DNA from: Tyto alba
Lineage: Eukaryota > Chordata > Aves > Strigiformes > Tytonidae
NCBI RefSeq assembly: GCF_018691265.1
Contig: NW_024881296.1
Coordinates: 644,779 to 708,778 of the forward strand
Direction of reading: 5' to 3'
Length of the DNA stretch: 64,000 nucleotides
Made by a program: the position numbers and the translations under genes. How positions within the stretch are numbered: position 1 is the first letter of the stretch; every line of letters starts with the position of its first letter. Shown here one piece after another: positions 33,901 to 46,900 of the stretch. The notes beneath the pieces are model-generated. The model saw nothing but the letters and a program-made list of their open reading frames with translations. It had not been told where the DNA came from and ran no database searches.

Positions 33901-36900
33901 TGGCCCAAATGTTTAGAGCAAATCATGCAAATAGGTATGTGTGAATAGTTTCTTGCTCCTCTGTAGAAATCTAGTGGCTGTAGGAGTCCGAATGGGTTTG
34001 ACTCAGTGGGTCCATTGGTAAGATCAGCTCTGAATATTTTAGCCACAACACTTTTAAATTTCACTAATGTTTGGATTTAAGACATTGCAGAAATAGCCCA
34101 GAACGGCATAGTTTTAATTTGGTTAGAAGTTAAATGGGTGCAAAGATGGCATTCTGATCTACCCTCCCCTTTCTTCTCAGTCCTCTCTTTGGGTTGCACA
34201 GGTAAGCAGTTCTATCACCTCTGCAGAAAATATGCTGTTCTCACTTCATTCTTAAATGTTTAATTCGTTTAAATTGTGGAAATATAACTTAATTTTCTGT
34301 TAAGTAGAGGTTCTAGTTCTTCATCTTTCACTTAGCACTGACACAGTCTGAGATGCCTGTATCGTAAATAGAAGCTCTGCAGTGCGTAATAAATGGCAGT
34401 CAGGGTCGGAGTCCCATGTACAGTAAGACTGTGGTTAACCACAACAGTGAATGCTGTTCTGTCATTCAAGATCAGATCAAAACTGCCATAGCTACATAAA
34501 GCAAAAGGCTGACCTGATAAAATTTGGATCAAATGGGTTACTAGTTATTCTGTAATGGCAACTGCAAGCTGGCTCTGGTAGTCCCCATTCTTTCTGCTCT
34601 GCTGGCACCCATGCCTAGACCTCCTGCAGCTGGCCCACCGGCATCTCAGCAACCCTCCTCTGCTCCCAGATCATCGCCGCGGTATGGCACCTCCCCCTTT
34701 GCGAGCAGGCTTGGGCTCATCTTCTTTTTCTTTTTCTTCCCTTTTTCTTAGATGCCTGTTGAACTCAGACCCTTGCTCACCTGCAGCTACTTTTTCTGAA
34801 CCTAGGTCAGCCCCTCTCAGCTACTAGTCCCGGGACTGAAACTCCTTGCCTGAGGTCTTTTCTATCTTTAGTAGGACAGTGGGTTTTATTCTTATGTTTC
34901 TTTGCTTCTCCTTTAAATCCCTTTTCCACTGAGAGTGGTACAGATTTTGTAGTATAAATTAAAATCAGGTCCCCATCTTTAAGACCAACCTCTGATTTTA
35001 AGAAGTAGAAATACAGGCATAAGCTCTTACAAATCTACTCAGTGCATAGTAATTCATATCATACTATTGGTTTAAGAATATTTTCAGCTAACACAAATAA
35101 CAAGTTGATCAATTATCATAAATCTTAAGTTCTAGGCAAATAGTTACTCTTGCTATATTTATTCTAGGCAAATATTTACTGTTGCTACTTTCTTTCTCTT
35201 CAGATTTCAGTGACTCAGAATATTTTTGCCAAACACATGAATGAAACAAATTCTTTTCCTTATTCTAACTTCCCCAATCTAAATAGGAAAACTATTTTGT
35301 AGATGGGTGAACAACACACAAGAGCACTCTGTATTGAAATACACAGTGAAGCTTCTATTGTAAGAAAGGCCTAAATATGGCTTGCAGAATAATCATTGAA
35401 AGGAAATACATTATCTGATAACTCAAGAATTCTGGCATGAAAATTATACATTGTAAATTTATTCCCATATGCTGTGTAGTTGTATCATGCTCCGTTGAAT
35501 TAATTTTTGTGAGGTTTGTTTTATTGTTTTGTGAGACTGAAAATAATCCTCTTTTTTTTTTGCAATGACAGTTATATTTACTGAGTTTTCATTCTTTAAG
35601 ATATTTATATATTTAACTTTAAAATATATATGTAGCTCCTTAAGAGCATTGAGACTATTTGACAAGCACTGACAACACTGAAGTTCTGCAAATGCTGTAA
35701 AACAGAACAAGCATTTTTATCTCCAGTTAATATCAATTAAGATTACTTCTTGCGCAATTATCCTGGTTTTAATGCATTTGTACTCAACTATTTTAACTGC
35801 ATTCAAAATGTTGAGGCCCTGATCTTGCAACTAGTTCTGCAGCGATGGTCTCCTTTACCACCATGGCAGAGCACATAGTAGGATCATATCATTAAACAGT
35901 AACTATAAAAAACTGCCGCCAGGCTTAATTTATATTAATATTAAGCACCAGTGTTTGAGATATTATTATTTTAAAACAGATTAGTTGTATGTGGGCAAAA
36001 AGCCATGCGGGCAGTTCAGATGTGAATTGTTAGCCGAGAGCTGTCTCGTTCCTCCTCTGAGCTCTAAAACTCTATCTACTAGAGAGAGGGTGCTGAAGTT
36101 CAAGGACATGTGCAGAAAGACTACAGGAAATCTGTAGGGGGGTAACTTGTTGCCATCTAATTGCTTGTGTCAAAACTAAGGCACAATTCTTGCTGAGTTG
36201 TCACCCAAGTAGATGATGACAGGATCAGAAACTAAATTCTTGCCCGCGGCCCAAACCACACTGCTGCCTCTCCTACCTTCAGAAACACTCTTCCAATATG
36301 CATTATTGGTACACTCTTTTGAAAGACAGCTGTTGATTAACTGAACGGGTAAGAAGATTAGCAACAGGGAAGCAGAATGAATTTGAGGGAGGCAATGCCG
36401 TTTGTGAAGGAGATACTTCGTTTATGCATCAGCCACACAGTGGACAACATTAACGAATCTCGGAATCGTCCTCCAATTGATACTGCAGGCAAGTATTACA
36501 ATCTATAACAACTCTGGCAGAGTGGGCGTGAAAAGTTAAGGTCACAGAAAATAGATATAATTGACCCAGGTTTTTAGTTCACAGAGTGAAAAGTTCACAT
36601 ACACATTTTGATAAAGACCCTGAAGGCCTTTATATAAACCAGACAGTAGATACATGATCCAAACTACAGATATCCAGTGCTGACACATAACATAAGGTAA
36701 TTACAGAAGTACTAAGTGTCAAACTGTTTTACACTATTCTTTTAGACAGTGATCGTTGTTGGAAATAAACCAATTTTTCAATACTAAAGGTTAGTAGGTC
36801 ATAAAAATTTCATAACAGTGATTTCTTACTGTCAGCCAAAAGAGAAGATAACAAAATCTCCCTTTTTTAAGCTAAGCAGAATCAAGCATCAAAAGGTGAA

Positions 36901-38600
36901 AGGACCTTCAAATTATTCAAGCACAGGAAAAGTCCTTGCTCCATTGCCCTACCACTGTTGCAACTCCTCTTTGCAGGGAAGGAGGTTGGTATCAGCAGGT
37001 CTTTAAACTGCGAACACCAGTTCATACTGGAAATGAATTATGTATAAATATGTGAGTTTACAGCAGTGCTATTGACAGCAACAGATCTGAATTGTTCCTT
37101 CCCACTTACACTTCTATGCATAGGCATTTAGTTCATCACCTGCCCTTGCAGCATGGGCTGCTACTACTAGATAAACAGCGATCAGAACAACAGTTAAGTC
37201 CAAAGCAATGAATTAACTGTAGTTCAATCTGAATTTTAACTATACTTGCATCTAAGCAAGTAAGATCCTTCTGTATTTTTACGCAGTATTTCAGATTTAG
37301 CTATCAAACTACTAACCAGATCTGTAACGGTGTCAGTTAATTTTTTTAAGTGCAGGACTGAAAATACAGTGTGAACATCTATTTAGTTTTCATTTTCTTT
37401 ACGTGCTGTACCAGCAGCTTTCTCACTGAACTGTACTGCTCTTGCCTTTAACATTTTATACTATGCATGCTACCTGAGTACTTGTTCAAAGAATTTTCAA
37501 AAGCATATTGGCAAACATGTTGATTTGATTTACAAATATTGAAAATTTGCAAGCTGTCTTTAAAAACAGAAATGTATTTCTGAGTACACTGTATGAGCTG
37601 AATAAATTTACCAGAACAGATTGATTACTTTTAGATCTACAACATCTTTAAATATATTTTGTGTATTCTTTTTCAGAATGCTTTTCTGTTTAAATAATTT
37701 TCAGTAGCTTCTTTATGTTGACCTATTTTTTTCTGTTTTGTTTTGATGCAAGCAATAAATTAAGCTTCACTAATATTTGAAAATCACCTTTGAATAGCCA
37801 TTTGCAAGGCTCACTGAGCTTCTTGTTTGCGAGCATTTATTTTTAAATATTTTTTTTTTCTGCTATACTTGAATTGCAGTTAATCCAGTGAGACTTGTAT
37901 CTTGCTTTTTTCAATGTAACATTTTAAAAAAACTACAATGCCTGTGTGTCAAACTTCCTTTTAAGAAAGATTTGATTGCAAACACAAACAAAAAGCTTTT
38001 CTTCTTTTGTACTCCTTTATGATCTTCAAACAGGTTTCTATGAAAAGGACTAATATTTTTTCAATTCTAAGCCATACTCACCTTTGCAGTTAGGAAAGAC
38101 AAAAAATGAAAATTTCATGTTACAATAATTAATTCCTGATTGTAATGCTACAGTATAGTTTATGTTATGTTCTAATTACACAGATACGCATTAGGGAAAT
38201 AACTTTGAAGAAAAAAAAAACCCCACACTTGTTTAAACATTTTCATAATCACATTTGAAACTGTTGAGCGGTGGAGTCATATATAAAACAAAATGTACAC
38301 AGATATTAATATTGAACTACAAACTACTCCACTACCCTTAGAAGAGCCATGAGAGGAAAATATTTGGTCTATAAGTACAGCTAGCTTCAGAAATTGGCCT
38401 TATTAAAAAATACAAACAAAATAGGTCCAGTTCACAGTATGAGACGCGGCAAGTTGGAGCGGCGGGTGAGGAGAGACAGAGAGAAAGAGAGGCAAAAGAT
38501 CAAACCAAAACTGCGTGTTTTTTACAGCAGCAAAAAAGGATGATTTAAGCAATCCAGTTACCAAAAGGAAAAGAAACCTTTCCTGCCAAACAGAATTAAC
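33901..38600. other. No gene recognised
   Basis: AT-rich DNA. It contains an imperfect 32-bp tandem repeat at 35130-35192 and, near 35815-35880, a GGCCCTGATCTTGCAACT-like word that resembles the end of an ancient dispersed repeat of sauropsids. T-rich, conserved-looking noncoding DNA lies around 37480-38000, but conservation cannot be judged from one sequence. Confidence 0.5.
35130..35192. repeat. Imperfect 32-bp tandem repeat, two copies
   Basis: TCTAGGCAAATAGTTACTCT at 35131 recurs at 35163 as TCTAGGCAAATATTTACTGT, each followed by TGCTA and T-rich sequence. Confidence 0.8.
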
Positions 38601-38650
38601 TGGAGTTGCTCACTTAATTCACCGGTTACTCATGACATGAGCTTCTCCTT

Positions 38651-38914
38651 TTAAGCATTCCTGCCTCTGGCAGTGATACGGATCTGAATATGTGGTTGAA
38701 TGGGATGTGGTCTTTCTGAATCTGCTGACGAAGAATCCAAGGTAATCCTGCCTTTTGTCCAGGTTGCCAGACTGCTGTCTGTAAGATGGACGGCCAAATG
38801 ACAGTGCTCAGCTACCACAGTGGTTAAGTGCTCTCCAAGAACGTATGCATGAAAGAAAAATTTGATGGGCTGAACCTCTGTCCATTGACTACGCAGGGGA
38901 CCCAAGCTGACCAC
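38651..38914 (-). pseudogene. Protein-like relic ORF, possible zona-pellucida-domain remnant
   Basis: Minus-strand open frame without an ATG: it opens at GTG and has an in-frame TGA a few codons further upstream. The translation looks like real protein (GPLRSQW, EVQPIKFFFHAYVLGEHL, then EHCHLAVHLTDSS and LDSSSADSE). It vaguely recalls the ZP3 pattern of a QPI/beta-strand, a DHCVAT-like cysteine stretch and an LVDG...DASS-like segment. Key ZP cysteines are not all present, and no partner exons were found on either side. It may be a decayed exon or chance; treat the family name as a guess. Confidence 0.25.
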
Positions 38915-41900
38915 AGAACTAATGCAAGCATTTCAAGGGCCGAAAGCTCAGCCCAGCTTCATTCTACCTATGATGTGAGCAGAGTAAGACAAGCTGTCAA
39001 TAAGATACCTGCAGTTGCCTCTGACTAGTATGTAAAACAGTTTTGGTCTCAAAGCTGTCCTGTAACAGAAAGACAATAAATAAATTTAGTAACTGCCAAC
39101 GCCATCCATATAACTCTGAGTATTCATAGTAAAGAGAAATTGAGTTTCAGGATCTGCAAGAGATCACAGATAAACAGGTATCATCCAACACAAGGAAGAC
39201 TTTCCTCTTGCTAATAATACCATCGCCACTGGATGAAAACACTTAGGTGTCGCTTTATGATCGGCTTTATCTGCCTCAAAAAGTGGAACATTACAGTATC
39301 TTTATTTTATATGCTAGGTACTGACACTGATGTTGTGGTAATTTCATTCGCCAACCCCAGTTTCATGTCTTTAAAGAAGATATGCAATTGCTCTGATTTC
39401 TGGTCGGCATAGGCTAGGAGTCATCCTTAGTTTCTGTAAAATAATGCACTGGTGGGATCTGTACATTTTATGTTTTATAATCTTCTTTAAATGCAAAATG
39501 GACTTTTAGTGAACTTTTAAAACAACCAGCTAGCTTGCAGTATCTTCCCAACATGTAGTTGAATTATGGAGAGAAATGTGAACTGGTTCTCCACAGAAAC
39601 GACCATCTATTTTTTTAGATAATTCTGGTGATATACTGCTTGGCTTCAGGCTTACTGTCTTACTTGTCCAGCTGTATATTGAGTTTGTTTTCCTAGTGGG
39701 CAGATTTGAAGGAGACAAGATTGACAATCAAAATATGTGCATCCTTACTATCTTTAGTTCTGAGTTAGCATATCTAGTATATTTGATCATCTAGCCTCCT
39801 TTCTTTTCATGACAATGCATATTAGCTCTACTCCCAGCACTAACTGATGGTACTTGTTGAAAAAAAAAGTAATACAAAGCAGATCTTGCTAATGTAAGAA
39901 ATGTTTACTGAAGAAATCAACCCTGCAAAATCTGTTAAAATTATAAAGTATAATACCAGAAGGAGTAACTATCTTACTAAAGTATAATATTAGGCAGGCT
40001 CCCCGTTTTCTTTTAACCAGTCATTGTTACGTGTCCCATTCTAATTTTAAAATACCAGCTGAGAACACAACCAGTGATTTACAACAGCTACTCAGATATG
40101 CTACCAGCAGAAAATCACATCCAGCTAATTTTTAAAAAGTTTGTAACTTAAAATCGGATCCTGTTAGCATTCAGCTCAGAGGAAAAACTACTACTGGGTT
40201 GACTGGTCCAAGCTCCTAATGAGCAGAGTGTGTACACTAATACTGTGTTCCAAATTACAGTACTATTATGATTTGCACAAGAATAGTAGCAAACACACCA
40301 GTTTAGGGCTAAAGTTTGCTGGGCATTGCATAAACTGTTATGTTACAGAATTCCTTTGTACGTTGTTACATTGTTGTCATAGGTTTAAAATAAAAATATC
40401 TTTGAAAATCTATGAACAATCACCTTCAAAACGACACATGACATAACCTTCAATGCCTAATATCTTTGAAGAACTCACATGCTACCAGTCATTCTGTGTA
40501 TTCATTCAGAAGCTCCTATTTTTATATAGAAGGAACAAGATGTTCACAATATCCAATTATTCTGTCGTTTAATATGCTTAAGAAAGACGTTTTACTTTTG
40601 CCTAGATTCTACTCTGAAATTAGAAAAAAAATGACATGAGGCTGAACTAGACAGTCCAGGTACTAAAGCAAAAATGTACACCTTTTAACAGCTAAAAGAA
40701 ACATATATGAGTACTGTATAACCTCTTGGAAGAATCAGAATCAAATTAGTTACACAACAATGCATGTCAGCTTCACAAAGCACACCCACTGGTGTTGAAA
40801 TTTATGTTACTTAAATATATATGCAAATACTAAATTCCCAAGTTGTTAGGGAGTATGATGTTAGGGAGATTCACTGATTTTAATTCCACGTGTTCTTGTA
40901 ATGTAAACACTGCCTTCTGAGAAGAAGAGCCCTTACAATTTCAGAAAAGATATCTAAGTGATGTCTATGTAAAATTGGAGACAGCAGTACCAGCAGCCCT
41001 CGATACAAACATGGTACTATGAGCATATCAACATATACAGGTGCAATGAAAACGTGGATGCTTATGCCTAAAGGGACATTTTGCCACCCTTTTTGTTTAA
41101 AGCTTACGAGGCTATACGGCTTCTTAAGAAGCTCCTGAAGAAGATTTTTATCCCTCCTCTTTCTGAGCTCAGTGCCAGTTCCTCCAGCTGTCAATCGACA
41201 CTTTAGTAGAGGAGGTCTTTGGAAGTTTTGGCAGCTTCCAAAAGCAGCCGGATATCAGAAATCCTTAACCTGAATCTGAAAATTCATGCGAAGATGTACC
41301 AACTTCTCCAGGAGGAGTATTTTCAGCATCACCATCTCCACAGGCTGGCTTTAACAAAGATTTGCATGTGTCAGATTTCTTTACTGAGCACTCATGATCT
41401 AGACATTACCGGGCATTTAACTGAGATGTGCTGCTTTGCACTATGTGCCACTTTTGAAATATAATGACTTTTATTCAATCAGTGTTAGGAACTGATTCCG
41501 TAGCAGTTGAATCTTCTCTTAGAACTCTTTCTATTCCCATTCTCCTTCACTCACCTTGCACCAATGTCCTGGATCAGAAGTGCAGACTTTAAAATGGTAT
41601 TCCTGGGATAAATAGCTATAAAACCAGTTCCCTACTCTGCTGTCTGCACATTCTTACAGCAAAGACATACCATTTTTAAGTTTGCTAATGAAAGAAGAAT
41701 CACGATGATTCTAGAGAAAAAACCACAATTTTCCTGAGTTTTATTTTTAAATCTTTACTAGAAACAGCAGAAATTTACAAACTGCATCTATTTTACTATG
41801 CTTGCTGCAAATACATGCAGTGGAATTATAATGAATGAATCTACTTCTAAAAGAGGCAGTAATAATGCAAGCAAGTTCTATAAAGTACAGATGCTCATCT

Positions 41901-42620
41901 CTCTCATTAATTCAGTAAGGGGCCAGCCCATTTTTCACTTGCATGGGGTCCATGTTAACGTAAAAATAAAAGAAAATATACAAATATGAAAAGTAATAAT
42001 TTTTCTGCTTTGAATCATTCCACCCTCTCTGAATCACCTTTAGTTATCTGCATTTTAATCCTCTGAATTCCAAGAACAGTACTCCACAAAGTAATGCAAA
42101 TTAAAGAAGAAATTGGATACTTTTAGGAAACATAAAATGATTCTTCATTAAATCTACAAATACTTACAGTTAAGTAAATCGGATTTTAAGAAAAGAGCTC
42201 CTTGGTGCAGAAGCACCCTCTAATGGCTGGCAACTGACTGCTCTGAATAACAACTGGAAAAGCAATTTAATAGCTCCCCTAAAAAAGAAGGGAAACTGCT
42301 AAGATACAAGAGAAATAGAAACATGAATATATGTATGCACACCCACACATATTCACATTTCACACACATTCTCTGTTGCATATCCTGAACACAAAAAAAG
42401 CGCAACATAAATCTGATAAACTTTTTAAATTAGAGCCTGTATTTCCTTTTAAAGCAATAGTCTCAATTTAGTAGATGAAATAGCTTTTTATGTTTGCACA
42501 GGTTTCAACCATTCTTCAAAATTTTAAGATAAACAGAAACTGACTTTCCTATTTTATCTCAATTAACTTTTGCAAAAGAAAAGTAGTCCAAAAAGGCTTT
42601 AAGAAAGATGCTATACTAGA
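38915..42620. other. No gene recognised
   Basis: AT-rich DNA with several open frames of 60-105 codons, the longest on the minus strand at 40880-41194. None shows a domain or splice-supported exon that I can name. Confidence 0.5.
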
Positions 42621-42628
42621 TCCAAATT

Positions 42629-42710
42629 GTAGAATTATTTAGGCTGGAAGGAACTTGGAAGTCAGTGGGTCCAGCCTCCTGCTCAGTTGGCCAGCTCTGA
42701 AGTTAGATCC
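42629..42710 (-). mobile_element. CR1 LINE 3' fragment, inverted
   Basis: TAGAATTATTTAGGCTGGAA, GGAACTTGGAAGTCAGTGGG and TCCAGCCTCCTGCTCAG read as the reverse complement of a decayed CR1 3' end. Only about 80 bp are recognisable. Confidence 0.7.
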
Positions 42711-43077
42711 CAATAGTGGAATACGAACTTTAAAAAAAAAGAGTTATACTTTCTTTTGGTGCTAAAGCTGTACTAGAGATACTAGAAATGTAAACTATTT
42801 CTGCTGTCTAAAAATATGCCTTAATATATTTTTTTCCTTCTATTCTACGGCTTTGCTGATTATTTTTTTTCTGAAAATACCCCAAATTTTCTCATAAAAC
42901 GGCATTATTTTTCCTCCACACTAGGACCTGTATTTAGCATACAGTCCTTTATTACTAACTGTTAAGTATAATATCTCAGTGTTCATACAAAGTCAGTGGC
43001 AGATAGAGCAGTTAATAACATTAAAGTAATCAGGCTAACCGACCAACTTGCTTCTCAACATCACTTTTCAAATCTCT

Positions 43078-43170
43078 TTGGGCTAAATTTTCAGCCAGTG
43101 TGTGGGGAATTAGCCATAAAAATCCCATTAATGTTAATGAATGTTCCATGGTTAACTCCCCATGCTCTGT
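43078..43170. repeat. Possible ancient interspersed repeat
   Basis: GGGCTAAATTTTCAGCCAGT followed by AAAAATCCCATTAATGTTAA resembles the 'ggccaaat... ctcccattgacttcaatggg' pattern of old dispersed elements in sauropsids. Weak, from recall. Confidence 0.3.
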
Positions 43171-43749
43171 GCTGAAGATTTACCCCTATATCTCTAAAAT
43201 AAATATGTGCAGATGCCAAAATTCTTTTTATAGAGCCTGAAGAAATTAAGGACTCTATTCTCAAATAATTGACTTATGCACATGTATCTTTTTCCCCCAT
43301 GGATCATCTTCTACATATCAGAATGGGTGTAATGTCCGCATTATTCTCATTGAAAAGATTATCCAAAGTGCATGTTTACTGCATAAAGGCTGAGTTTAAT
43401 TAATTGTATATTTTATAAAAACAATATATATATTGAGTCAGATTTGTCTCATAGTTAAATACATGATGTACAGGTTGAACAGTATTCAGTATTATTAAGA
43501 ACAGCATGTATTTGTACTTACATTTCTGAAGAAAAGACAGTATTTAGGAAAGTCATTAGTCTGAAAGAATTTGAAAGTATCCTATATCCCTACAGAAAGA
43601 CAAAATACAACTAGGGCATTATAAGCCTCTGCAAGAAGTGGCTGAGTCACTGTTTAAAGATGGTGGAGAATCAGCTAGGAAAATATGAAGCTGGGAAGGG
43701 CTTTCCTTCCAGAATCAAAACCAGAAGCTGCTCTCTGTTTTTGAAAAGG

Positions 43750-43780
43750 GGACGGACGCACGCACACACGCACGCATACT
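43750..43780. repeat. CA/CG-rich microsatellite
   Basis: GGGACGGACGCACGCACACACGCACGCATAC: mixed ACGC and AC units, CpG-containing. Confidence 0.85.
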
Positions 43781-43914
43781 TCTGTCACCTTTTCAACTCC
43801 CACTTACAAGAATATACTCTTGCTATTTTTACAATTTTCCTTTAGAAGCCTACTTGCCCAGATGAGCACATCATTTCAAGCTCCATGACGGCTTAAAAAA
43901 AAAGTGCCAGAATG

Positions 43915-43954
43915 ACTGCTTTGCCAAAGCTATGCTTTGCTTTGGCAAAGCAGT
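43915..43954. repeat. Perfect 16-bp inverted repeat with 8-nt loop
   Basis: ACTGCTTTGCCAAAGC (43915-43930) and GCTTTGGCAAAGCAGT (43939-43954) are exact reverse complements around TATGCTTT. A transcript would form a strong short hairpin. No match to a known microRNA is claimed. Confidence 0.9.
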
Positions 43955-46900
43955 AAAACTGAAGTTTTTTTACATTTTTGGCTTCACTGGTATTAAAACA
44001 CATGCCTTAAGTGCTGTATTTATCTGAGGGCTGCAACTGCCCATAAGACATAAAATGGTCTTGACCTTTTACTATACTGAGGCTCTTTGAGGCTTCTTGA
44101 TGCATTTCAGAGATGTCTCAATCCATTAAGCCAATGAACTGCTCCAAACCATATTCACTCACTACAATTTGGGAAATAAACCTTCAGTAACACTTCTCAT
44201 ACATGAAGATTTACCTTACCTTCCTTAAAATGACTATTCCTGGAGATCAGACCAGAATAGGTCAACATCTTCCCTAGAAATAATTTATTACAGTGTTAGC
44301 ACTATAACCTCGAAGAGGACAGTCTACTTCCTCCCTGACTACAGAACCAAAAAATCATTTACATGGAGCCTCTGAAAAAATGCTTTATCTGAAAATAATA
44401 TGCCAGCTAAATGAAGATAGAGGAAACACCCTGAAATTCTGCAGTGAAACCATATTTGAGAAAATGCACTCAGAAAAACCACAATCCTTCTGGTTATACC
44501 TGGAGCTGAAGATGGTGCATTTAGATAGAACTTCTTTTAGCTTATGTGCAGACTCTTACAATAATTTCTAGATCAAAGATTAAGTGTATAGTCCTCCCAA
44601 GAACATCAAACTACATGACTATAAACCAATCCTCTTTCAATAGCAACACATTTAGACAGATTCCCTCTTTCCATTGAAAGGTCTTTCATACAAGTCTTTC
44701 ATAGTCAAGATTAAAAAAGGGAATTTTCCTGGTATCATTCTTTACAAAAATTCTTTCAGCTAGAACTGGGGAATCTGGAATGAGGTAAGGTCAGGCTGGC
44801 AGGGGTGGGGAGGAGAATCAGTCATGTAAACAGGTTTTATATTGCATTTATTACAAACTGCCCTTATTTTCACTTGCTTCTTTGGAAATTAGCACAACCA
44901 TGACTGGATTAATTCTCTGTGGGTTTCCCTCTGTACTATTATTGAGCAGTCATTGGAAAACTCAGCCAAATGAGTATGGCTCTAGTGAAGCCATACATCT
45001 GGGAGGAAGGGCAATCACCAGAACACAAGGTTTGTCTAAAAAAAGACATTCAAACAGATAGGGCACTTAAGCTGACCTCCCTGAAGGGATGTCCTCATAC
45101 TATAATTGAGCTGAATTTTTGATGTTTTACGTCATTCTAAATGAAAAGGAATAATTTTCTAGAGAATGTTTGTTGGTTTTCTGGTTTTACAGACACATTC
45201 TTACCTATTTATTCTTCAGGCAGCCTGTCATGTTTCATCCCTCACTGTGCTGCTTCACATCTGAGCAGGTCTTGTATCCATACCTGTGCACCCTCCACAG
45301 CTCCAAGACTACACGGACTAGCTGAACCCTCTCTCTTTAAAGTGCTGTAAGGCAACCGGGAATGTCTCTTTTCAGTAGGATGAGAAACACAGGCATTACA
45401 GCAGCCACTTCTTTCTCACACCTACAGATCACGAGAAGATAAAAGGCAAAGCCTTCAGCATGCCTACTACCACATCCAGCCTTTCCTTCCTAACGGTTCA
45501 CAGTCGGTGTTCCCTTTGCACTGCTGCATCCCCAGAGAGGGATGTCAGCCTAGTAAACAGCAGCAGTGCCATCTCTTGGGTTTGCCCAATGCTCTTCTGA
45601 ACACAGTCTTCAACATCTCCTGGGAACCTGCCTCAAGACATACTCCATCATCAAGACGCCTTGCAGGGGTTTATTTGTAGCACCGAAATTGCTGACATCC
45701 GTTGTCCTCTGACCTGCTCCCCTACTGATATGCTTGGCAGTATCAGCTGGAGGGCTTAAGTGTTTTTGTCCATACTGGATGCTGTCCACTTGTGGCATCC
45801 CATAAAGCATTCCTTCCCATCAAAATTTTTGTTTGCATAGGGTAACGGGAAGGGGAGAGAGGATAGGCGCCTTTTATCTTCCCAACACCACTTAAATATG
45901 TTGAGCACTCTATGAAACGTCCCCGCTGCTGTTGTATTTCACAGAAGCCTCCTCTCTAAAAGCATAGGAAATTTCCACAACAGTCCCAACAGTTGTTTCT
46001 CAATATTCAACTAGTTTGCAACTGACTGGCATCAATCGAGTGTAATGAGCTTTCAGATGGTAATGGCAAAATGCCTGTTGGCGCTGCCAAGAACTCTCCT
46101 ATCTATCTGTGGCAGCTCTCGAGTGAGATCAGAGATGGACAGTGGCCTAAGCTAGGCTGAATTTTTGCTTCCACCACTGGTCATCCAAGTTGTGCATCAT
46201 TACACTGCTTCCCCATATATATCAGCAACTAGCTGACCTACCCCTAAAGCAGCACTTCACCAAATAAAGCTGTTTCAGATAAATGTCCTGGGGAAGTAAC
46301 TATTCTATTCATCTACCTACTCCTCCTCCTTCGTTAGCTGTATGGCCACAACTTCAAAAGATTTATGAAATCACAGAGCCAAAACCATCACTCTACATTA
46401 CTACACAGGCACGTGCACAATCTTATTTGCATTAATGATTATCATGATCTATGATATATACTCTGTGCTGCCTTACAGCAGTTCAAAATGGAATGGCAAA
46501 ATTAATGGACAAAGGGAGAGGGACCATATAAGTGTTCCAGCTTCATTCCCAACCCTAAAATTTTCTGCAAGCGTTCCAGGCACCGACATATGAAAAAAAA
46601 AAACGCATGAACATGTAAAAAAGCGATTGATCCACAGCACAGAACTGAGTGGCACAACATTGCACTATAGGTCCTACCTCCAGGATAGTCAGTGGTTAAA
46701 TCACAAAAGTGTAGAACACACAGTACGTTACTCTAGCATACTGAAGTTATAGAAAGGCATTTCAGTTTGATATAGTCGAGTTGCTCCACATGGAGTAAAC
46801 AAACTATTCTGGTTCCCCCGAGTGCTCTTCATATCTGACAATACCTTCCTATACAGATTTTTCGGGATTAGGCAGAGCCTGGGATACCGCAATTCCTGTA

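Noticed and set aside
40880..41194. 104-codon minus-strand ORF
   Set aside because: Checked as a possible partner exon for the 38651-38914 relic; no shared family features could be seen.
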